A DNA stretch of 64,000 bases from Dyella sedimenti (GTDB lineage: Bacteria; Pseudomonadota; Gammaproteobacteria; Xanthomonadales; Rhodanobacteraceae), in assembly GCF_022760995.1 (NCBI RefSeq), contig NZ_JAKWJO010000001.1, forward strand, positions 1-64,000, read 5' to 3'. Shown in pieces: positions 1-12,578 of the stretch (position 1 is its first letter; each line of letters opens with the position of its first letter). Position numbers and translations under genes: made by a program. A model generated the notes under the pieces. It was given only the letters and a program-made list of their open reading frames with translations, searched no databases and was not told the DNA's origin.

Positions 1-183
1 AAGGCGTTTCTCTTTGGGCGCGACGATGGCGGGTGCGGACACGTTACCCTCGCCTGGCATGGCCGATGTCGGCAGCGACGGCTGGGCTTGCTCTGGCCGT
101 GGACTGAATGGTTCGACCGGCTGCGCTGCCACAGCGCGTAAAAATTTGCGATCATCGGCGATCCCTTCCTTGCCGTGACGCAT
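1..183 (-). CDS. Partial CDS (N-terminal 61 codons) of an unidentified protein
   Basis: An open frame runs from an ATG at 183 (minus strand) to the window edge without a stop. It is preceded by GGGGAGT seven bases upstream, a good ribosome-binding site. The product begins [18 protein letters not shown], then becomes rich in Pro, Ala, Glu and Gln. The D-D-x-x-x-F-x-x-A-V pattern is reminiscent of N-termini of Smr-domain proteins, but the diagnostic part would lie outside the window, so no function is assigned. Its start codon abuts the ATG proposed for the divergent yqhA-like gene (CATATG at 181-186), so one of the two starts may be wrong. Confidence 0.5.
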   Translation of the reverse strand, partial: MRHGKEGIADDRKFLRAVAAQPVEPFSPRPEQAQPSLPTSAMPGEGNVSAPAIVAPKEKRL

Positions 184-2318
<2,135 letters not shown>

Positions 2319-2339
2319 GGTGGTGCGGGTGCGAGGCCC

Positions 2340-2367
2340 CGTCGTCCCGGCTCACGCTGGGATGACG
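2340..2367. repeat. Short inverted repeat between convergent genes
   Basis: CGTCGTCCC at 2340-2348 faces GGGATGACG at 2359-2367, pairing over nine positions with one G-T wobble and a ten-base loop. It lies between the convergent glpK and PfkB-kinase genes. This CGTC-x-TCCC...GGGATGACG form is a common REP-like palindrome in GC-rich proteobacteria. It may help end transcription from both sides, but it has no T-run. Confidence 0.5.
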
Positions 2368-2394
2368 GCCCGTTGCGGGATGTAGACCGCGAGC

Positions 2395-3330
2395 TCAGTC
2401 CAGCCCGTAGCCGAACTGCTCCTTGAACTCCGCCGTGAACTGCGCATAGTCGAAGCGCTGGTTCTGCGTGCCGGGGTGTTCCACCTTCAGCGCGCCCATC
2501 AGCGAGGCCATGCGGCCGACGGTCGGCCAGTCCTTGCCCTTCATGATGCCGAAGATCAGTCCCGCGCGATAAGCGTCGCCGCAGCCGGTCGGGTCGACCA
2601 CCTGGCGTTCGCGGGCGGCGGGGATTTCATGGATGGTGCCGTCGGTATGGATCAGCGAGCCGCGCGGGCCCTGCGTCACGATATAGGCCGTCACGCGCGA
2701 GGCGATGTCTTGCGCGTTCCAACCGGTGCGCTGCTGCAGCAGCTGCGATTCGTAGTCGTTGACGATGACGTAGGTGGCCTTCTCGATCATGGCGCGGAAC
2801 TCGGCGCCATCGAACAGCGGCATCGCCTGGCCGGGATCGAAGATGAAGGGCACGTTGCGCGCGGCGAATTCGTCCACGTGCTGCAGCATCGCGTCGCGGC
2901 TGTCCGGCGCCACGATGGCGAAGCTGATCTCCGGGATGTCGCGCACGTGGTTGGTGTGCGCGCTCAGCATGGCGCCCGGATGGAAGGCGGTGATCTGGTT
3001 GTTGTCCAGGTCCGTGGTGATGAAGCACTGCGGGGTGAACTGGTCGGCGAACTCGCGCACGTAGTCCAGGCGGATGCCGAACTTCTCCATGTGGGCGCGG
3101 TACGGGCCGAAATCCTGGCCGACGGTGGCGACCGGCAGCGGGTCGGCGCCCAGCAGCTTGAGGTTGTAGGCGATGTTGCCGGCGCAGCCGCCGAACTCGC
3201 GGCGCATCCGCGGTACCAGGAACGAGACGTTCAGGATATGCACCTGGTCGGGCAGGATATGGTTCTTGAACTGGTCCTGGAACACCATGATGGTGTCGTA
3301 GGCAAGCGATCCGCAGATGACGGCAGACAT
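2395..3330 (-). CDS. PfkB-family carbohydrate/nucleoside kinase (adenosine kinase-like)
   Basis: A 311-aa ribokinase/PfkB-fold kinase. The N-terminal glycine pair motif is seen as REFGGCAGNIAYNLKLLG (about residues 44-61), and the C-terminal anion-hole and catalytic motif as DPTGCGDAYRAG (about 246-257), whose Asp is the catalytic base. The DPTGCGD form, rather than DTTGAGD, is common in proteobacterial proteins annotated as adenosine kinase-like. The substrate cannot be fixed from sequence. The gene is divergent from mreB with 258 bp between them and convergent with glpK. Confidence 0.85.
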   Translation of the reverse strand: MSAVICGSLAYDTIMVFQDQFKNHILPDQVHILNVSFLVPRMRREFGGCAGNIAYNLKLLGADPLPVATVGQDFGPYRAHMEKFGIRLDYVREFADQFTPQCFITTDLDNNQITAFHPGAMLSAHTNHVRDIPEISFAIVAPDSRDAMLQHVDEFAARNVPFIFDPGQAMPLFDGAEFRAMIEKATYVIVNDYESQLLQQRTGWNAQDIASRVTAYIVTQGPRGSLIHTDGTIHEIPAARERQVVDPTGCGDAYRAGLIFGIMKGKDWPTVGRMASLMGALKVEHPGTQNQRFDYAQFTAEFKEQFGYGLD

Positions 3331-3517
3331 GGCGCGAGGCAGTTCCCTGGCAGTGGACGGGCAGGCCGGACGGCGTGGCGACGGTCCGGCTCAAAGTTCC
3401 CGATGATACCGGCATCAGGGCCTGGCCGCGACTTTCCCCTGCGCGGCGATGGCGAGACGGTATTTCGAAAACGCGCATATCACCGCGTACGCAAAGGCTT
3501 TCTTAACGAGATTGTCC

Positions 3518-3546
3518 TTGCGATCCGGGGGTTTGCTGACTAGACT
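3518..3546 (+). promoter_or_regulatory. Candidate sigma-70 promoter for the mre operon
   Basis: TTGCGA at 3518-3523 and TAGACT at 3541-3546 are separated by 17 bases and lie 43 bases upstream of the mreB start. They are the best-spaced -35/-10 pair in the divergent gap before mreB. The call is by inspection only. Confidence 0.5.
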
Positions 3547-3564
3547 GGCGCGCTTACTTTTTAA

Positions 3565-4635
<1,071 letters not shown>

Positions 4636-4647
4636 GCCACAGGGGCC

Positions 4648-5634
4648 ATGGCGCTCGCGCGCGAGGAATCCTCGCCCCTTTTCGCCGGCACGGTCGCCGG
4701 CACGCTCAGGCTCATCGTTTATCTCGCCCTGGCCATGGTGCTGATGGTGCTGGACCATCGCAACGGCTGGATCTGGCGCCTGCGCTACACCACCTCGGTG
4801 CTGGTCGAGCCGATCTACCGGCTGGCCAGCCTGCCGGCCACCGGCATGCGCGCGGCCAGCGTGGCGTTCTCCGACCGCAAGATGCTCACCGAGCAGAACC
4901 AGCGCCTGCGCGAGGACCTGCTGCTGGCCAACGCCAAGCTCAACCGCATGGCGGCGGTGGCCGAGCAGAACCAGCGCCTGAAGGAGCTGCTGGACACCCA
5001 GCACAGCCTGGAGCTCAATGTACAGTTGGCCCGCGTGATCGACGTGGACCTGGGCGCCTACAGCCACCGCATGATGCTCAACGTCGGCGCCCGCGACGGG
5101 GTGAAGAGCGGGCAGGTGGTGATCGATGCCCACGGGGTGATCGGGCAGGTGGTGCAGGTGATGCCGCGTACGTCGCTGGTGATGCTGGTGACCGATCCGG
5201 AGCATGCCATCCCGGTGGTGGTCGAGCGCACCGGCCTGCGCACCATCGCCTACGGCTCGCGCGACGGCGACCTGTTGAGTCTCCCCAACATTTCCATGGC
5301 GGCCGACGTGCATCCGGGTGACAAGCTGCTGACCTCCGGCCTGGGCGGCCGCTTCCCGCCGGGCTTCCCGGTGGGCGAGATCCGCAGCGTGGAGCCGGCG
5401 GCCTCCGGCATGTTCCTGGAAGGCCGCGCCCGCCCCATGGCGGACCTGGACCGCAGCGAGGACGTGCTGCTGCTGCATGACCTGGCCGAGCCGGTGGGGC
5501 CGCCCGAGCCGGTGGCGCCCGCCGGGCCGCCGGCCGACCTGGCCCCACCCGCCTCGCCGTCGAGCAGCGCCACGCCGCCGCGCGATGCGGCCCCGCCCGC
5601 CTCGACCGCCGCCACGCCACCGGTGCAGCCATGA
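4648..5634 (+). CDS. mreC: Rod-shape-determining protein MreC
   Basis: A 328-aa bitopic inner-membrane protein that links MreB to the periplasmic elongation enzymes. There is one transmembrane segment at about residues 15-32, then a coiled coil (about 78-115, with heptad-like EQNQRLREDLLLANAKLNR), then the beta-rich MreC core containing NVGARDGVKSGQVVID and LLTSGLGGRFPPGFPVG. The last 60 residues form a Pro/Ala-rich tail that is longer than in Escherichia coli. It starts 12 bases after mreB and its stop overlaps the mreD start by four bases, suggesting translational coupling. Confidence 0.96.
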   Translation: MALAREESSPLFAGTVAGTLRLIVYLALAMVLMVLDHRNGWIWRLRYTTSVLVEPIYRLASLPATGMRAASVAFSDRKMLTEQNQRLREDLLLANAKLNRMAAVAEQNQRLKELLDTQHSLELNVQLARVIDVDLGAYSHRMMLNVGARDGVKSGQVVIDAHGVIGQVVQVMPRTSLVMLVTDPEHAIPVVVERTGLRTIAYGSRDGDLLSLPNISMAADVHPGDKLLTSGLGGRFPPGFPVGEIRSVEPAASGMFLEGRARPMADLDRSEDVLLLHDLAEPVGPPEPVAPAGPPADLAPPASPSSSATPPRDAAPPASTAATPPVQP

Positions 5635-6116
5635 GCAAGCCCAGGATCAGCCTGCTGTGGTTTGCCGGCACGCTGGCGTTTTCCGTGCTGTCCATGATGG
5701 TGCCGCTGCCGGCGCCGCTGCAGCCGTTCAAGCCGTACTGGCCGGCGCTGTTCCTGCTTTACTGGTCGCTGGAATCGGGCGAGCGCGTGACCCTGGGCCT
5801 GGCCTTCGTGGTGGGCCTGTGCGCGGACCTGCTCGACGGCGTGCTGCTGGGCGAGCAGGCCATGCGCCTGTGCGCGCTGGTGTTCATCGCCCTGCGCTTC
5901 CGCTCTCGCCTGCGTTTCTTCCCGATGTGGCAGCAGACCCTGGCCGTGCTGGCCTTGCTGCTCAACGATCGCGTGCTGTTGCTGATCGTGCGCACCTTCG
6001 CGGGTGAATCGCTGCCGCCGGCCAACTGGTGGATCTCGCCATTCATCGGCGCCGCGCTGTGGCCGTTCCTGTTCCTGCTCATGGACGACCTGCGCATGCG
6101 CCTGCGCATCCAGTAG
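5631..6116 (+). CDS. mreD: Rod-shape-determining protein MreD
   Basis: A 161-aa polytopic inner-membrane protein of the elongasome with about five hydrophobic segments. Family features include the N-terminal MVPLPAPLQPFKPYWPALFLLYWSL type segment (residues about 24-48, conserved PxWPxL) and GLCADLLDGVLLGEQA (about 64-79). The ATG overlaps the mreC stop, and the gene ends five bases before mrdA. Position and hydropathy make the identification secure, although the family is poorly conserved. Confidence 0.94.
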   Translation: MSKPRISLLWFAGTLAFSVLSMMVPLPAPLQPFKPYWPALFLLYWSLESGERVTLGLAFVVGLCADLLDGVLLGEQAMRLCALVFIALRFRSRLRFFPMWQQTLAVLALLLNDRVLLLIVRTFAGESLPPANWWISPFIGAALWPFLFLLMDDLRMRLRIQ

Positions 6117-6120
6117 CGCC

Positions 6121-8124
6121 ATGGCGAGGCATCGGCGCTCGATCAAGGATACCCGCGGCGAAAGCAGCCTGTTCCGCGTGCGCGCGCTGGTCGGCTTCCT
6201 GCTGATCCTGATGGGGTTGTGCGCCCTGGTGGCGCGCTACTACTACCTGCAGGTGCAGCGCCACGACGAGTTTGCCCTGCGCTCGGACAACAACCGCGTG
6301 AAACCACGGGCGATCCCGCCGGCGCGTGGCCTGATCTACGATCGCAACGGCGTGCTGCTGGCCGACAACGTGCCGGCGTTCCGGCTGGAAGTGGTGCCCG
6401 AGCAGGTGCCGGACATGAAGGCGATGCTGTCGGCCATCCGCGACGTGGTGCCGCTGGGCGAGGACGACATCGAGACCTTCCGGAAGCAGCTCAAGCAGAA
6501 CCGCCGTTTCGACAGCGTGCCGCTGAAGCTGCACCTCACCGAGGACGAGATCGCCCGTTTCGCCATCAACCGCTGGCGTTTTCCCGGCGTGGACGTGGTG
6601 CCCTACCTGACCCGCCGCTACCCGTTCGGGCCGCTGTTCGCGCACGTGGTGGGCTATGTGGGACGCATCGACGCGGACGACCTGAACCGGCTCGATGCCG
6701 ACCGCTACAAGGGCACCAGCCATGTGGGCCGCAGCGGGCTGGAGCGCTCCTACGAGGACGTGCTGCACGGCGAGCCGGGCTACGAGCTGGTCGAGGTGAA
6801 TGCGGACGGGCGCGTGCAGCGCGTGCTGGAGACGCATCCGCCGGTACCCGGCAAGAACCTGTACCTGAGCATCGACGCGCGCGTGCAGAAGGCCGCCACG
6901 GAAGCCTTCGACGGGCGCCCGGGCTCGGCGGTGGCGATCGACCCGCGCAACGGGCAGGTGCTGGCGATGGTCAGCGTGCCCAGCTTCGACCCCAACTTGT
7001 TCGTCAACGGCATCAGCAAGGCCGACTACGCCGCCTACATGAATGCCGAGGACAAGCCGCTGCTCAACCGCGCGTTGAAGAGCGCCTACCCGCCGGGCTC
7101 GACGGTGAAGCCGTTCCTGGCGCTGGGCGGCCTGGAGTTGGGCATCCGCCGGCCCGAGGACACGGTGCTGTCCACGGGCGAGTTCTGCATACCTGGACAG
7201 CAGCGTTGCTATCGCGACGATACCCGTGGCGGCGATGGCACGGTGAACATGGTGCGTGCGATCGAGAAGTCCACCAACACGTACTTCTACAAGCTCGCCC
7301 TGGACATGGGCATCGACCGGCTCGCCAGTTGGATGGGCGGCCTGGGCTTCGGCAGGAAGACCGGCATCGACCTGCTGGGCGAGGCCGAGGGTATCCTGCC
7401 CTCGCGCGAATGGAAGGCCGCGCGCAGCAAATACCCGTGGTTCCAGGGTGAAACGATCATCGCGGGCATCGGCCAGGGTTACTGGAACGTCACTTCCTTG
7501 CAGCTGGCCCACGCCATCGCCACTTTCGCCGGCCATGGCGTGCCGTATGCGCCGCGACTGGTGATGGCCACTTCCGCGGTCAAGGAACGGCCGGTGCCGC
7601 TGCCCAATCCGCCCGCTGGCCCCTCGTTGATCCGCAAGCCCAATGACTGGAACGTGGTGAACCAGGGCATGGAAGCGGTGGTGACGGGGGGTACGGGCAA
7701 GCGCGTCTTTATCGGATTCCCCTACGTGGTGGCCGGCAAGAGCGGCACCGCCGAGCGTTTCTCCCGCCGCAGCAACGACTACGACACCAACAAGAACACC
7801 GCGTACCTTGCCGCGCGCCACCGCGCCTGGTTCATGGCCTACACGCCGGTCGATGCGCCGCGCATCGCGGTGGTGGCCATGCTGGAAGCCGGTGCCTGGG
7901 GCGCGGACGACGCCGGTCCCATCGTGCGCAAGGTGATGGAGGCCTGGATCGTCGCGACGGGCGGGTCGGTGCCACCCAGGGCCACGCCGGAAACCGCGCC
8001 GGGCCCGGCATCAAGCGTCCCGGATGTCCCCGAGGATACCCCCGTGGCCACGCCCGCCGACCTGTCCGCCATGCCCGCCGACAGCGCCAGCACCGCCACG
8101 CCCGAGGATGGAGGCAACCCATGA
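6121..8124 (+). CDS. mrdA: Penicillin-binding protein 2 (peptidoglycan transpeptidase)
   Basis: A 667-aa class B PBP that cross-links new peptidoglycan during elongation as the partner of RodA. A short cytoplasmic tail precedes a membrane anchor (about 21-42). The PBP dimer domain follows, then the transpeptidase domain with catalytic S327-T-V-K330, S384-T-N386 and K540-S-G-T543. The C-terminal 50 residues are a Pro/Ala/Thr-rich extension. The frame is open further upstream inside mreD, but ATG 6121 gives the normal N-terminus five bases after mreD. Its stop overlaps the rodA start by four bases. Confidence 0.97.
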   Translation: MARHRRSIKDTRGESSLFRVRALVGFLLILMGLCALVARYYYLQVQRHDEFALRSDNNRVKPRAIPPARGLIYDRNGVLLADNVPAFRLEVVPEQVPDMKAMLSAIRDVVPLGEDDIETFRKQLKQNRRFDSVPLKLHLTEDEIARFAINRWRFPGVDVVPYLTRRYPFGPLFAHVVGYVGRIDADDLNRLDADRYKGTSHVGRSGLERSYEDVLHGEPGYELVEVNADGRVQRVLETHPPVPGKNLYLSIDARVQKAATEAFDGRPGSAVAIDPRNGQVLAMVSVPSFDPNLFVNGISKADYAAYMNAEDKPLLNRALKSAYPPGSTVKPFLALGGLELGIRRPEDTVLSTGEFCIPGQQRCYRDDTRGGDGTVNMVRAIEKSTNTYFYKLALDMGIDRLASWMGGLGFGRKTGIDLLGEAEGILPSREWKAARSKYPWFQGETIIAGIGQGYWNVTSLQLAHAIATFAGHGVPYAPRLVMATSAVKERPVPLPNPPAGPSLIRKPNDWNVVNQGMEAVVTGGTGKRVFIGFPYVVAGKSGTAERFSRRSNDYDTNKNTAYLAARHRAWFMAYTPVDAPRIAVVAMLEAGAWGADDAGPIVRKVMEAWIVATGGSVPPRATPETAPGPASSVPDVPEDTPVATPADLSAMPADSASTATPEDGGNP

Positions 8125-9239
8125 TCGACGCTCTCCAGGTTCGCCTGCAGCGGGTCCTGCGCCGCATGATGACGCGGCCGCGCATCGACCTGCCGCTGGC
8201 CTTCGGCCTGCTACTGCTGGCCGGTGTGGGACTGGCCACGCTGTACAGCGCCAGCGGCGGCAGCATGACCATGATCGTCGGCCAGGCCGGCCGCTTCGTG
8301 ATGGGGGGGGCGCTGCTTCTGCTGATTTCGCGCATCCCGCCTTCGGTGCTGCGCAGCTGGACGCCCTGGCTGTACGCCGGCAGCGTCGCCCTGCTGTTGG
8401 TGGTGGCGACGCTGGGCGAGGTGCGCAGCGGCTCCAAGCGCTGGCTGGACCTGGGCGTGCTGTCGTTTCAGCCCTCGGAGCTGCTCAAGCTCACCATGCC
8501 GATGATGGTGGCCTGGTACCTGCATCCGCGCCAGTTGCCGCCGAGTTGGAAGGACATCGTGGCGGTGGGCCTGCTGATCGCCATACCGGCCGGCCTGATC
8601 GCCGAGCAGCCGGACCTGGGCACCGCCCTGCTGGTCTCCGCGGCGGGCGCCTTCGCGCTGTTCCTGTCCGGCATGGCCTGGTGGAAGATCGGCAGCCTGC
8701 TGGCGGCGGTGGGCGCGATGGTCCCGGTGGCCTGGCATTTCCTGCACGAGTACCAGCGCAACCGCGTGCGCACCCTGCTGGACCCCGAGTCGGATCCGCT
8801 GGGCAACGGCTGGCACATCATCCAGTCGCAGATCGCGGTGGGTTCCGGCGGCATGTTCGGCCGTGGCTGGCAGCACGGCACGCAGTCGCGGCTGGATTTC
8901 CTGCCCGAGCACACCACCGACTTCATCTTCGCGGTGTTCTCCGAGGAGTTCGGCCTGGTCGGCGTGGCCGCCCTGATGCTGCTGTACGCCTTCATCATCG
9001 GCCGTTGCCTGTGGATCGCCATGGAGGCGCGCGATACCTATTCGCGCCTGCTGGCTGGCGCCATCGGCATGAGCTTCTTCGTATACGTGTTCGTCAATGG
9101 CGGCATGGTCGCCGGCATGCTGCCGGTGGTGGGCGTGCCGATGCCGCTGGTGAGCTACGGCGGCACCTCGGCGGTGTCGCTCTTGACCGGCTTCGGCGTG
9201 CTGATGTCGATCCATGCCAACCGCAAGGTGCACGACTGA
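8121..9239 (+). CDS. mrdB: Rod-shape-determining SEDS glycosyltransferase RodA
   Basis: A 372-aa SEDS-family inner-membrane protein that polymerises glycan strands from lipid II and works with PBP2. About ten hydrophobic segments are visible. Family signatures are KRWLDLG and FQPSELLK near residues 110-125, the periplasmic EHTTDFIFAVFSEEFG segment (about 257-272, containing the catalytic Asp region) and VSYGGTSAVSLLTGFGVLMS near the C-terminus. It is coupled to mrdA by a 4-bp overlap. Confidence 0.97.
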   Translation: MIDALQVRLQRVLRRMMTRPRIDLPLAFGLLLLAGVGLATLYSASGGSMTMIVGQAGRFVMGGALLLLISRIPPSVLRSWTPWLYAGSVALLLVVATLGEVRSGSKRWLDLGVLSFQPSELLKLTMPMMVAWYLHPRQLPPSWKDIVAVGLLIAIPAGLIAEQPDLGTALLVSAAGAFALFLSGMAWWKIGSLLAAVGAMVPVAWHFLHEYQRNRVRTLLDPESDPLGNGWHIIQSQIAVGSGGMFGRGWQHGTQSRLDFLPEHTTDFIFAVFSEEFGLVGVAALMLLYAFIIGRCLWIAMEARDTYSRLLAGAIGMSFFVYVFVNGGMVAGMLPVVGVPMPLVSYGGTSAVSLLTGFGVLMSIHANRKVHD

Positions 9240-9344
9240 AGCGTGCCCGTCCGCGACGCGGGAATGGCGCGCCGGAAGAGCCGGTTTTCGCGTGCTTGCA
9301 TGCTAGGCTTCGCATCGAAGCCGTTCATGACAGCGAAGTCATAC

Positions 9345-10358
9345 ATGCCCTCGATTCCCGCGTCGCTCCCGACTCGCCGCCTCGTCGCCACGCTGGGCCT
9401 CCTCCTCGCCACGGCATGTTTGCCGGTCCTCGCTGAAACCCATCCCGGGCAGGAGCAGTTGGTCGGCGAAGTCGCCAGGGACACCGGCAAGGATCCACAG
9501 TCCCTCAACGCACTGCTGGACGGCGCCAGGAAACAGCAGAGCATCCTCGATGCGATCAGCCGCCCGGCCGAGGCCAAGCCGTGGAAGGACTACCGGCCGA
9601 TCTTCCTCACGACCCAGCGCATCGACGACGGCATCGCCTTCTACCGCGCGCACCGCGCCCTGCTGGAAAGCATCGGCCGGCAGTACGGCGTGGCGCCGGA
9701 ATACATCGTGGCGATCATCGGCGTGGAGACCTCCTACGGCCGCATCACCGGCAAGTACAAGGTGCTCGACGCGCTGGTGACGCTGGGCCTGTACTACCCA
9801 CCGCGCGCCGCGTACTTCCGGGGCGAACTCAAGACCCTGCTGGAGCTGCCGGACAACCGCCTGGCGGGCCCGCTGGACACGCTCACCGGCTCCTACGCGG
9901 GTGCCCAGGGCTGGGGCCAGTTCATGCCGTCCAGCATCCGCGACTTCGCGGTGGACGCGGACGGCGACGGCCGCATCGACCTGAAGAACTCGCTGCCCGA
10001 CATCTTCGCCAGCGTAGCCAATTATTTCGCCAGGCACGGTTGGCAGCAGGGCGGGCCGGTGGCGGCGCGCGCCCAGGCCGATGGCGCGGCGCGCCCCATC
10101 ACGGTGAAGGATGCCCGGCCACAGTGGCCGCTCGAACAGCTGGAGGCGTGGGGCTATGCGCCGGTGCAGCCGCTCAATCCCGGCGAAGCCGCCAGCCTGC
10201 AGTCGCTGGATGGCGAGAACGGCGCCGAATACTGGTTCACCTTCCAGAATTTCTACGTGATCACCACCTATAACCGCAGTCCGCTATATGCGCTGGCGGT
10301 GCACCAGCTGGCCCAGGCGATCATCGCCGGGGCGAACGCCACGGACACCGCGCCATGA
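9345..10358 (+). CDS. mltB: Membrane-bound lytic murein transglycosylase B-type
   Basis: A periplasmic GH103 lytic transglycosylase (337 aa from this start) that cleaves glycan strands to 1,6-anhydro-muropeptides. The catalytic Glu128 sits in GVETSYGR. The later motifs GAQGWGQFMPSS and the calcium-binding-like DADGDGRIDLKNS loop are present. ATG 9345 yields a clean signal peptide (MPSIPASLPTRRLVATLGLL...), with no lipobox Cys at the cleavage site. In-frame alternatives exist at 9327, 9300, 9264 and GTG 9243. The stop overlaps the rlpA start by 4 bp. Confidence 0.93.
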   Translation: MPSIPASLPTRRLVATLGLLLATACLPVLAETHPGQEQLVGEVARDTGKDPQSLNALLDGARKQQSILDAISRPAEAKPWKDYRPIFLTTQRIDDGIAFYRAHRALLESIGRQYGVAPEYIVAIIGVETSYGRITGKYKVLDALVTLGLYYPPRAAYFRGELKTLLELPDNRLAGPLDTLTGSYAGAQGWGQFMPSSIRDFAVDADGDGRIDLKNSLPDIFASVANYFARHGWQQGGPVAARAQADGAARPITVKDARPQWPLEQLEAWGYAPVQPLNPGEAASLQSLDGENGAEYWFTFQNFYVITTYNRSPLYALAVHQLAQAIIAGANATDTAP

Positions 10359-11275
10359 ACTGGCGGCTGGCGTTGCCGCTCCTGCTGATCGCCTTGCTGG
10401 CCGGTTGCAGCGGCGGCAAGACGCGGCCCGCCGCTGGCCAGGGCGGCGGGCCGTCGCGGGGCGGCAGCAGCAGCGCCTCGCGCGGTGGCGTCTACGACGA
10501 CACCAGCCGTCCGCAGAGCAGCCGCTACCGCGACGGCGCCGACAGCGTGCCCGGCGGTCCGCCGCCGGACGTGAGCAAGCTGCCCGAGCCGGTGCCCAAG
10601 GTCGAGCCGCTGTCGCTGTACGGCAACAAGTCGCCCTACACCGTGCTTGGCCAGACCTATACCGTGCTGCCCAGCCCCGCCGGCTACGTGGAGCGCGGCA
10701 TCGCCTCGTTCTACGGCAACAAGTTTCACGGGTACAAGACCTCGAGCCTCGAGGACTACGACATGTACCAGTTCACCGCCGCGCACAAGACCCTGCCGCT
10801 GCCCAGCTATGCGCGCGTGACCAACCTGGAGAACGGCAAGAGCGTGATCGTGCGCATCAACGACCGCGGCCCGTTCCACGAGAACCGCCTGATCGACCTG
10901 TCCTTCGCCGCCGCGGTGAAGATCGGCGTCTGGCCCAAGGGCACCGGCCTGGTCGAGGTGCGTGCGATCGACCCGTCGCGGCCGCTGACCGCACAGGCCC
11001 TGCCGCCGCCACCATCGCCGCCCAGGCCGGCCAGTCCCGGGCCCGGGATTTACCTGCAGGTGGGCGCATTCTCCGACGTCGGCAATGCCGAGCGGGTGGC
11101 GCGGCAGTTGCGCGCGGCCAATTTTGCGCCGGTACAGGTGGTGGATGCCCAAATCAACGGCCGCGCCATCCGGCGCGTGCGGGTGGGGCCGCTCGCCAGC
11201 GTCGACCAGGCCGACGATGTCACCTCGCGCATCGAGGGCATGGGGCTGCCCCGGCCGCAGGTCGCGGTAGACTGA
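10355..11275 (+). CDS. rlpA: Septal/peptidoglycan-binding lipoprotein RlpA
   Basis: A 306-aa lipoprotein. The signal peptide ends in the lipobox LLAGC (Cys at residue 19). A Gly/Ser-rich linker is followed by the double-psi beta-barrel RlpA domain (GIASFYGNKFHG..., RVTNLENGKSVIVRINDRGPF, about residues 110-205, with the conserved catalytic-type Asp in NDRGPF). A C-terminal SPOR domain begins at YLQVGAFSDVGNAERV (about 233 to the end). RlpA acts as a lytic transglycosylase on denuded glycan in Pseudomonas. Coupling to mltB and the adjacent dacC fit a cell-wall processing role. Confidence 0.95.
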   Translation: MNWRLALPLLLIALLAGCSGGKTRPAAGQGGGPSRGGSSSASRGGVYDDTSRPQSSRYRDGADSVPGGPPPDVSKLPEPVPKVEPLSLYGNKSPYTVLGQTYTVLPSPAGYVERGIASFYGNKFHGYKTSSLEDYDMYQFTAAHKTLPLPSYARVTNLENGKSVIVRINDRGPFHENRLIDLSFAAAVKIGVWPKGTGLVEVRAIDPSRPLTAQALPPPPSPPRPASPGPGIYLQVGAFSDVGNAERVARQLRAANFAPVQVVDAQINGRAIRRVRVGPLASVDQADDVTSRIEGMGLPRPQVAVD

Positions 11276-11290
11276 CGCATTGGCATTCTC

Positions 11291-11313
11291 GCGGCGCCTT
11301 CGGCGCCGCCTTT
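11291..11313 (+). terminator. GC hairpin with short T-run between rlpA and dacC
   Basis: GCGGCGCC at 11291-11298 pairs perfectly with GGCGCCGC at 11302-11309 around a TTC loop, followed by C and TTT. It is a possible weak or attenuating terminator inside the cell-wall operon. Confidence 0.35.
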
Positions 11314-11335
11314 CAGCATTGGATTGAACCGAACG

Positions 11336-12565
11336 ATGAACCTGATCCGCCGTACCCTGTCCTCGCTTGCCGTCGCCGCCCTGGTCGTCGGCACCGCCGT
11401 CGCCCAGCAGCTGCCGCCGAAGCCCGCGCCGGTACCGCGCCCGGTGATGCCCGAGGCGCCAGTGCCGCCGCCGCCGGACGTGGACGGCAAGGCCTGGGTG
11501 CTGATGGACTACGCCACCGGCCAGGTGCTGGCCTCCAAGGATCCCGACGCGCGCCTGGAGCCGGCATCGATCACCAAGATCATGACCGACTACGTGGTCT
11601 CGGCCGAGATCGCCAACGGCAAGATCAAGATGACCGACCCGGTCACCATCAGCGAGAACGCCTGGCGCGGCGGCGGCGCGGGCACCGACGGCTCCACCAG
11701 CTTCCTCAAGCTCAACAGCCAGGTGCCGCTGAAGGACCTGCTGTATGGCCTGATCATCCAGTCCGGCAATGACGCGGCGATCGCCCTGGCCGAGCACACC
11801 GCCGGTTCCGAGCCCGCCTTCGCCAACCTGATGAATGCCTATGCCAAGCAGCTGGGCATGGTCAATTCCAACTTCCAGAACGCCTCGGGCTACCCGATCG
11901 CCAACCACTACACCACGGCGCGCGACGTGGCGATCCTGTCCCGCGCGCTGATCCATGATTTCCCCGAGGACTACGCGATCTCGGCGATCAAGGAGTTCGA
12001 GTGGAACGGCATCAAGCAGCACAACCGCAACCTGCTGCTGTGGCGCGACCCGACCGTGGACGGCATCAAGACCGGCCATACCGCCGCCGCCGGCTTCTGC
12101 CTGGCCGCCTCGGCCAAGCAGGGCGACTCGCGCATGATCGCCATCGTGATGGGCTCCAGCAGCGAGAAGGCCCGCGCCGACTCGGCCATGGCCCTGCTCA
12201 ACTACGGCTTCCGCTTCTACGAGACCCACAAGCTGTACGACGCCGGCAAGGCGCTGACCACGCCGCGCCTGTGGAAGGGCCAGGCCAACCAGTTGCCGCT
12301 GGGCGTGGACAGCGATGTGCTGGTCACCGTCAAGCGCGGCGACTACGACAAGCTCAAGGCCACCATGGACATTCCGGCCACGCTGGTCGCGCCGTTCACC
12401 AAGGGCCAGCAGGTCGGCACGCTGCGCATCACCCAGGATGGCCAGCCGGTACAGAACGTGCCGCTGATCGCCTTGGCCGATGCGCCCCAGGCCGGGTTCT
12501 TCGGCCGCCTGTGGGACAGCATCCTGCTGTGGTTCCACAGCGACAAGAAGCCGGACCAGAAGTGA
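11336..12565 (+). CDS. dacC: D-alanyl-D-alanine carboxypeptidase (PBP5/6 family)
   Basis: A 409-aa periplasmic DD-carboxypeptidase that trims the terminal D-Ala from pentapeptides. The signal peptide is residues 1-24. The SxxK nucleophile is S78-I-T-K81, the second motif S143-G-N145 and the third K245-T-G247. A PBP5-type C-terminal beta domain and a final amphipathic membrane-anchoring helix (about 385-405, FFGRLWDSILLWFH) follow. ATG 11336 is preferred over an upstream TTG at 11324. The dacA/dacC family name is positional; the paralogue cannot be distinguished from sequence. Confidence 0.94.
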   Translation: MNLIRRTLSSLAVAALVVGTAVAQQLPPKPAPVPRPVMPEAPVPPPPDVDGKAWVLMDYATGQVLASKDPDARLEPASITKIMTDYVVSAEIANGKIKMTDPVTISENAWRGGGAGTDGSTSFLKLNSQVPLKDLLYGLIIQSGNDAAIALAEHTAGSEPAFANLMNAYAKQLGMVNSNFQNASGYPIANHYTTARDVAILSRALIHDFPEDYAISAIKEFEWNGIKQHNRNLLLWRDPTVDGIKTGHTAAAGFCLAASAKQGDSRMIAIVMGSSSEKARADSAMALLNYGFRFYETHKLYDAGKALTTPRLWKGQANQLPLGVDSDVLVTVKRGDYDKLKATMDIPATLVAPFTKGQQVGTLRITQDGQPVQNVPLIALADAPQAGFFGRLWDSILLWFHSDKKPDQK

Positions 12566-12578
12566 GGAGGTGACCGCG

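Noticed and set aside
6079..7821. 580-codon minus-strand frame
   Set aside because: Antisense shadow of the PBP2 gene.
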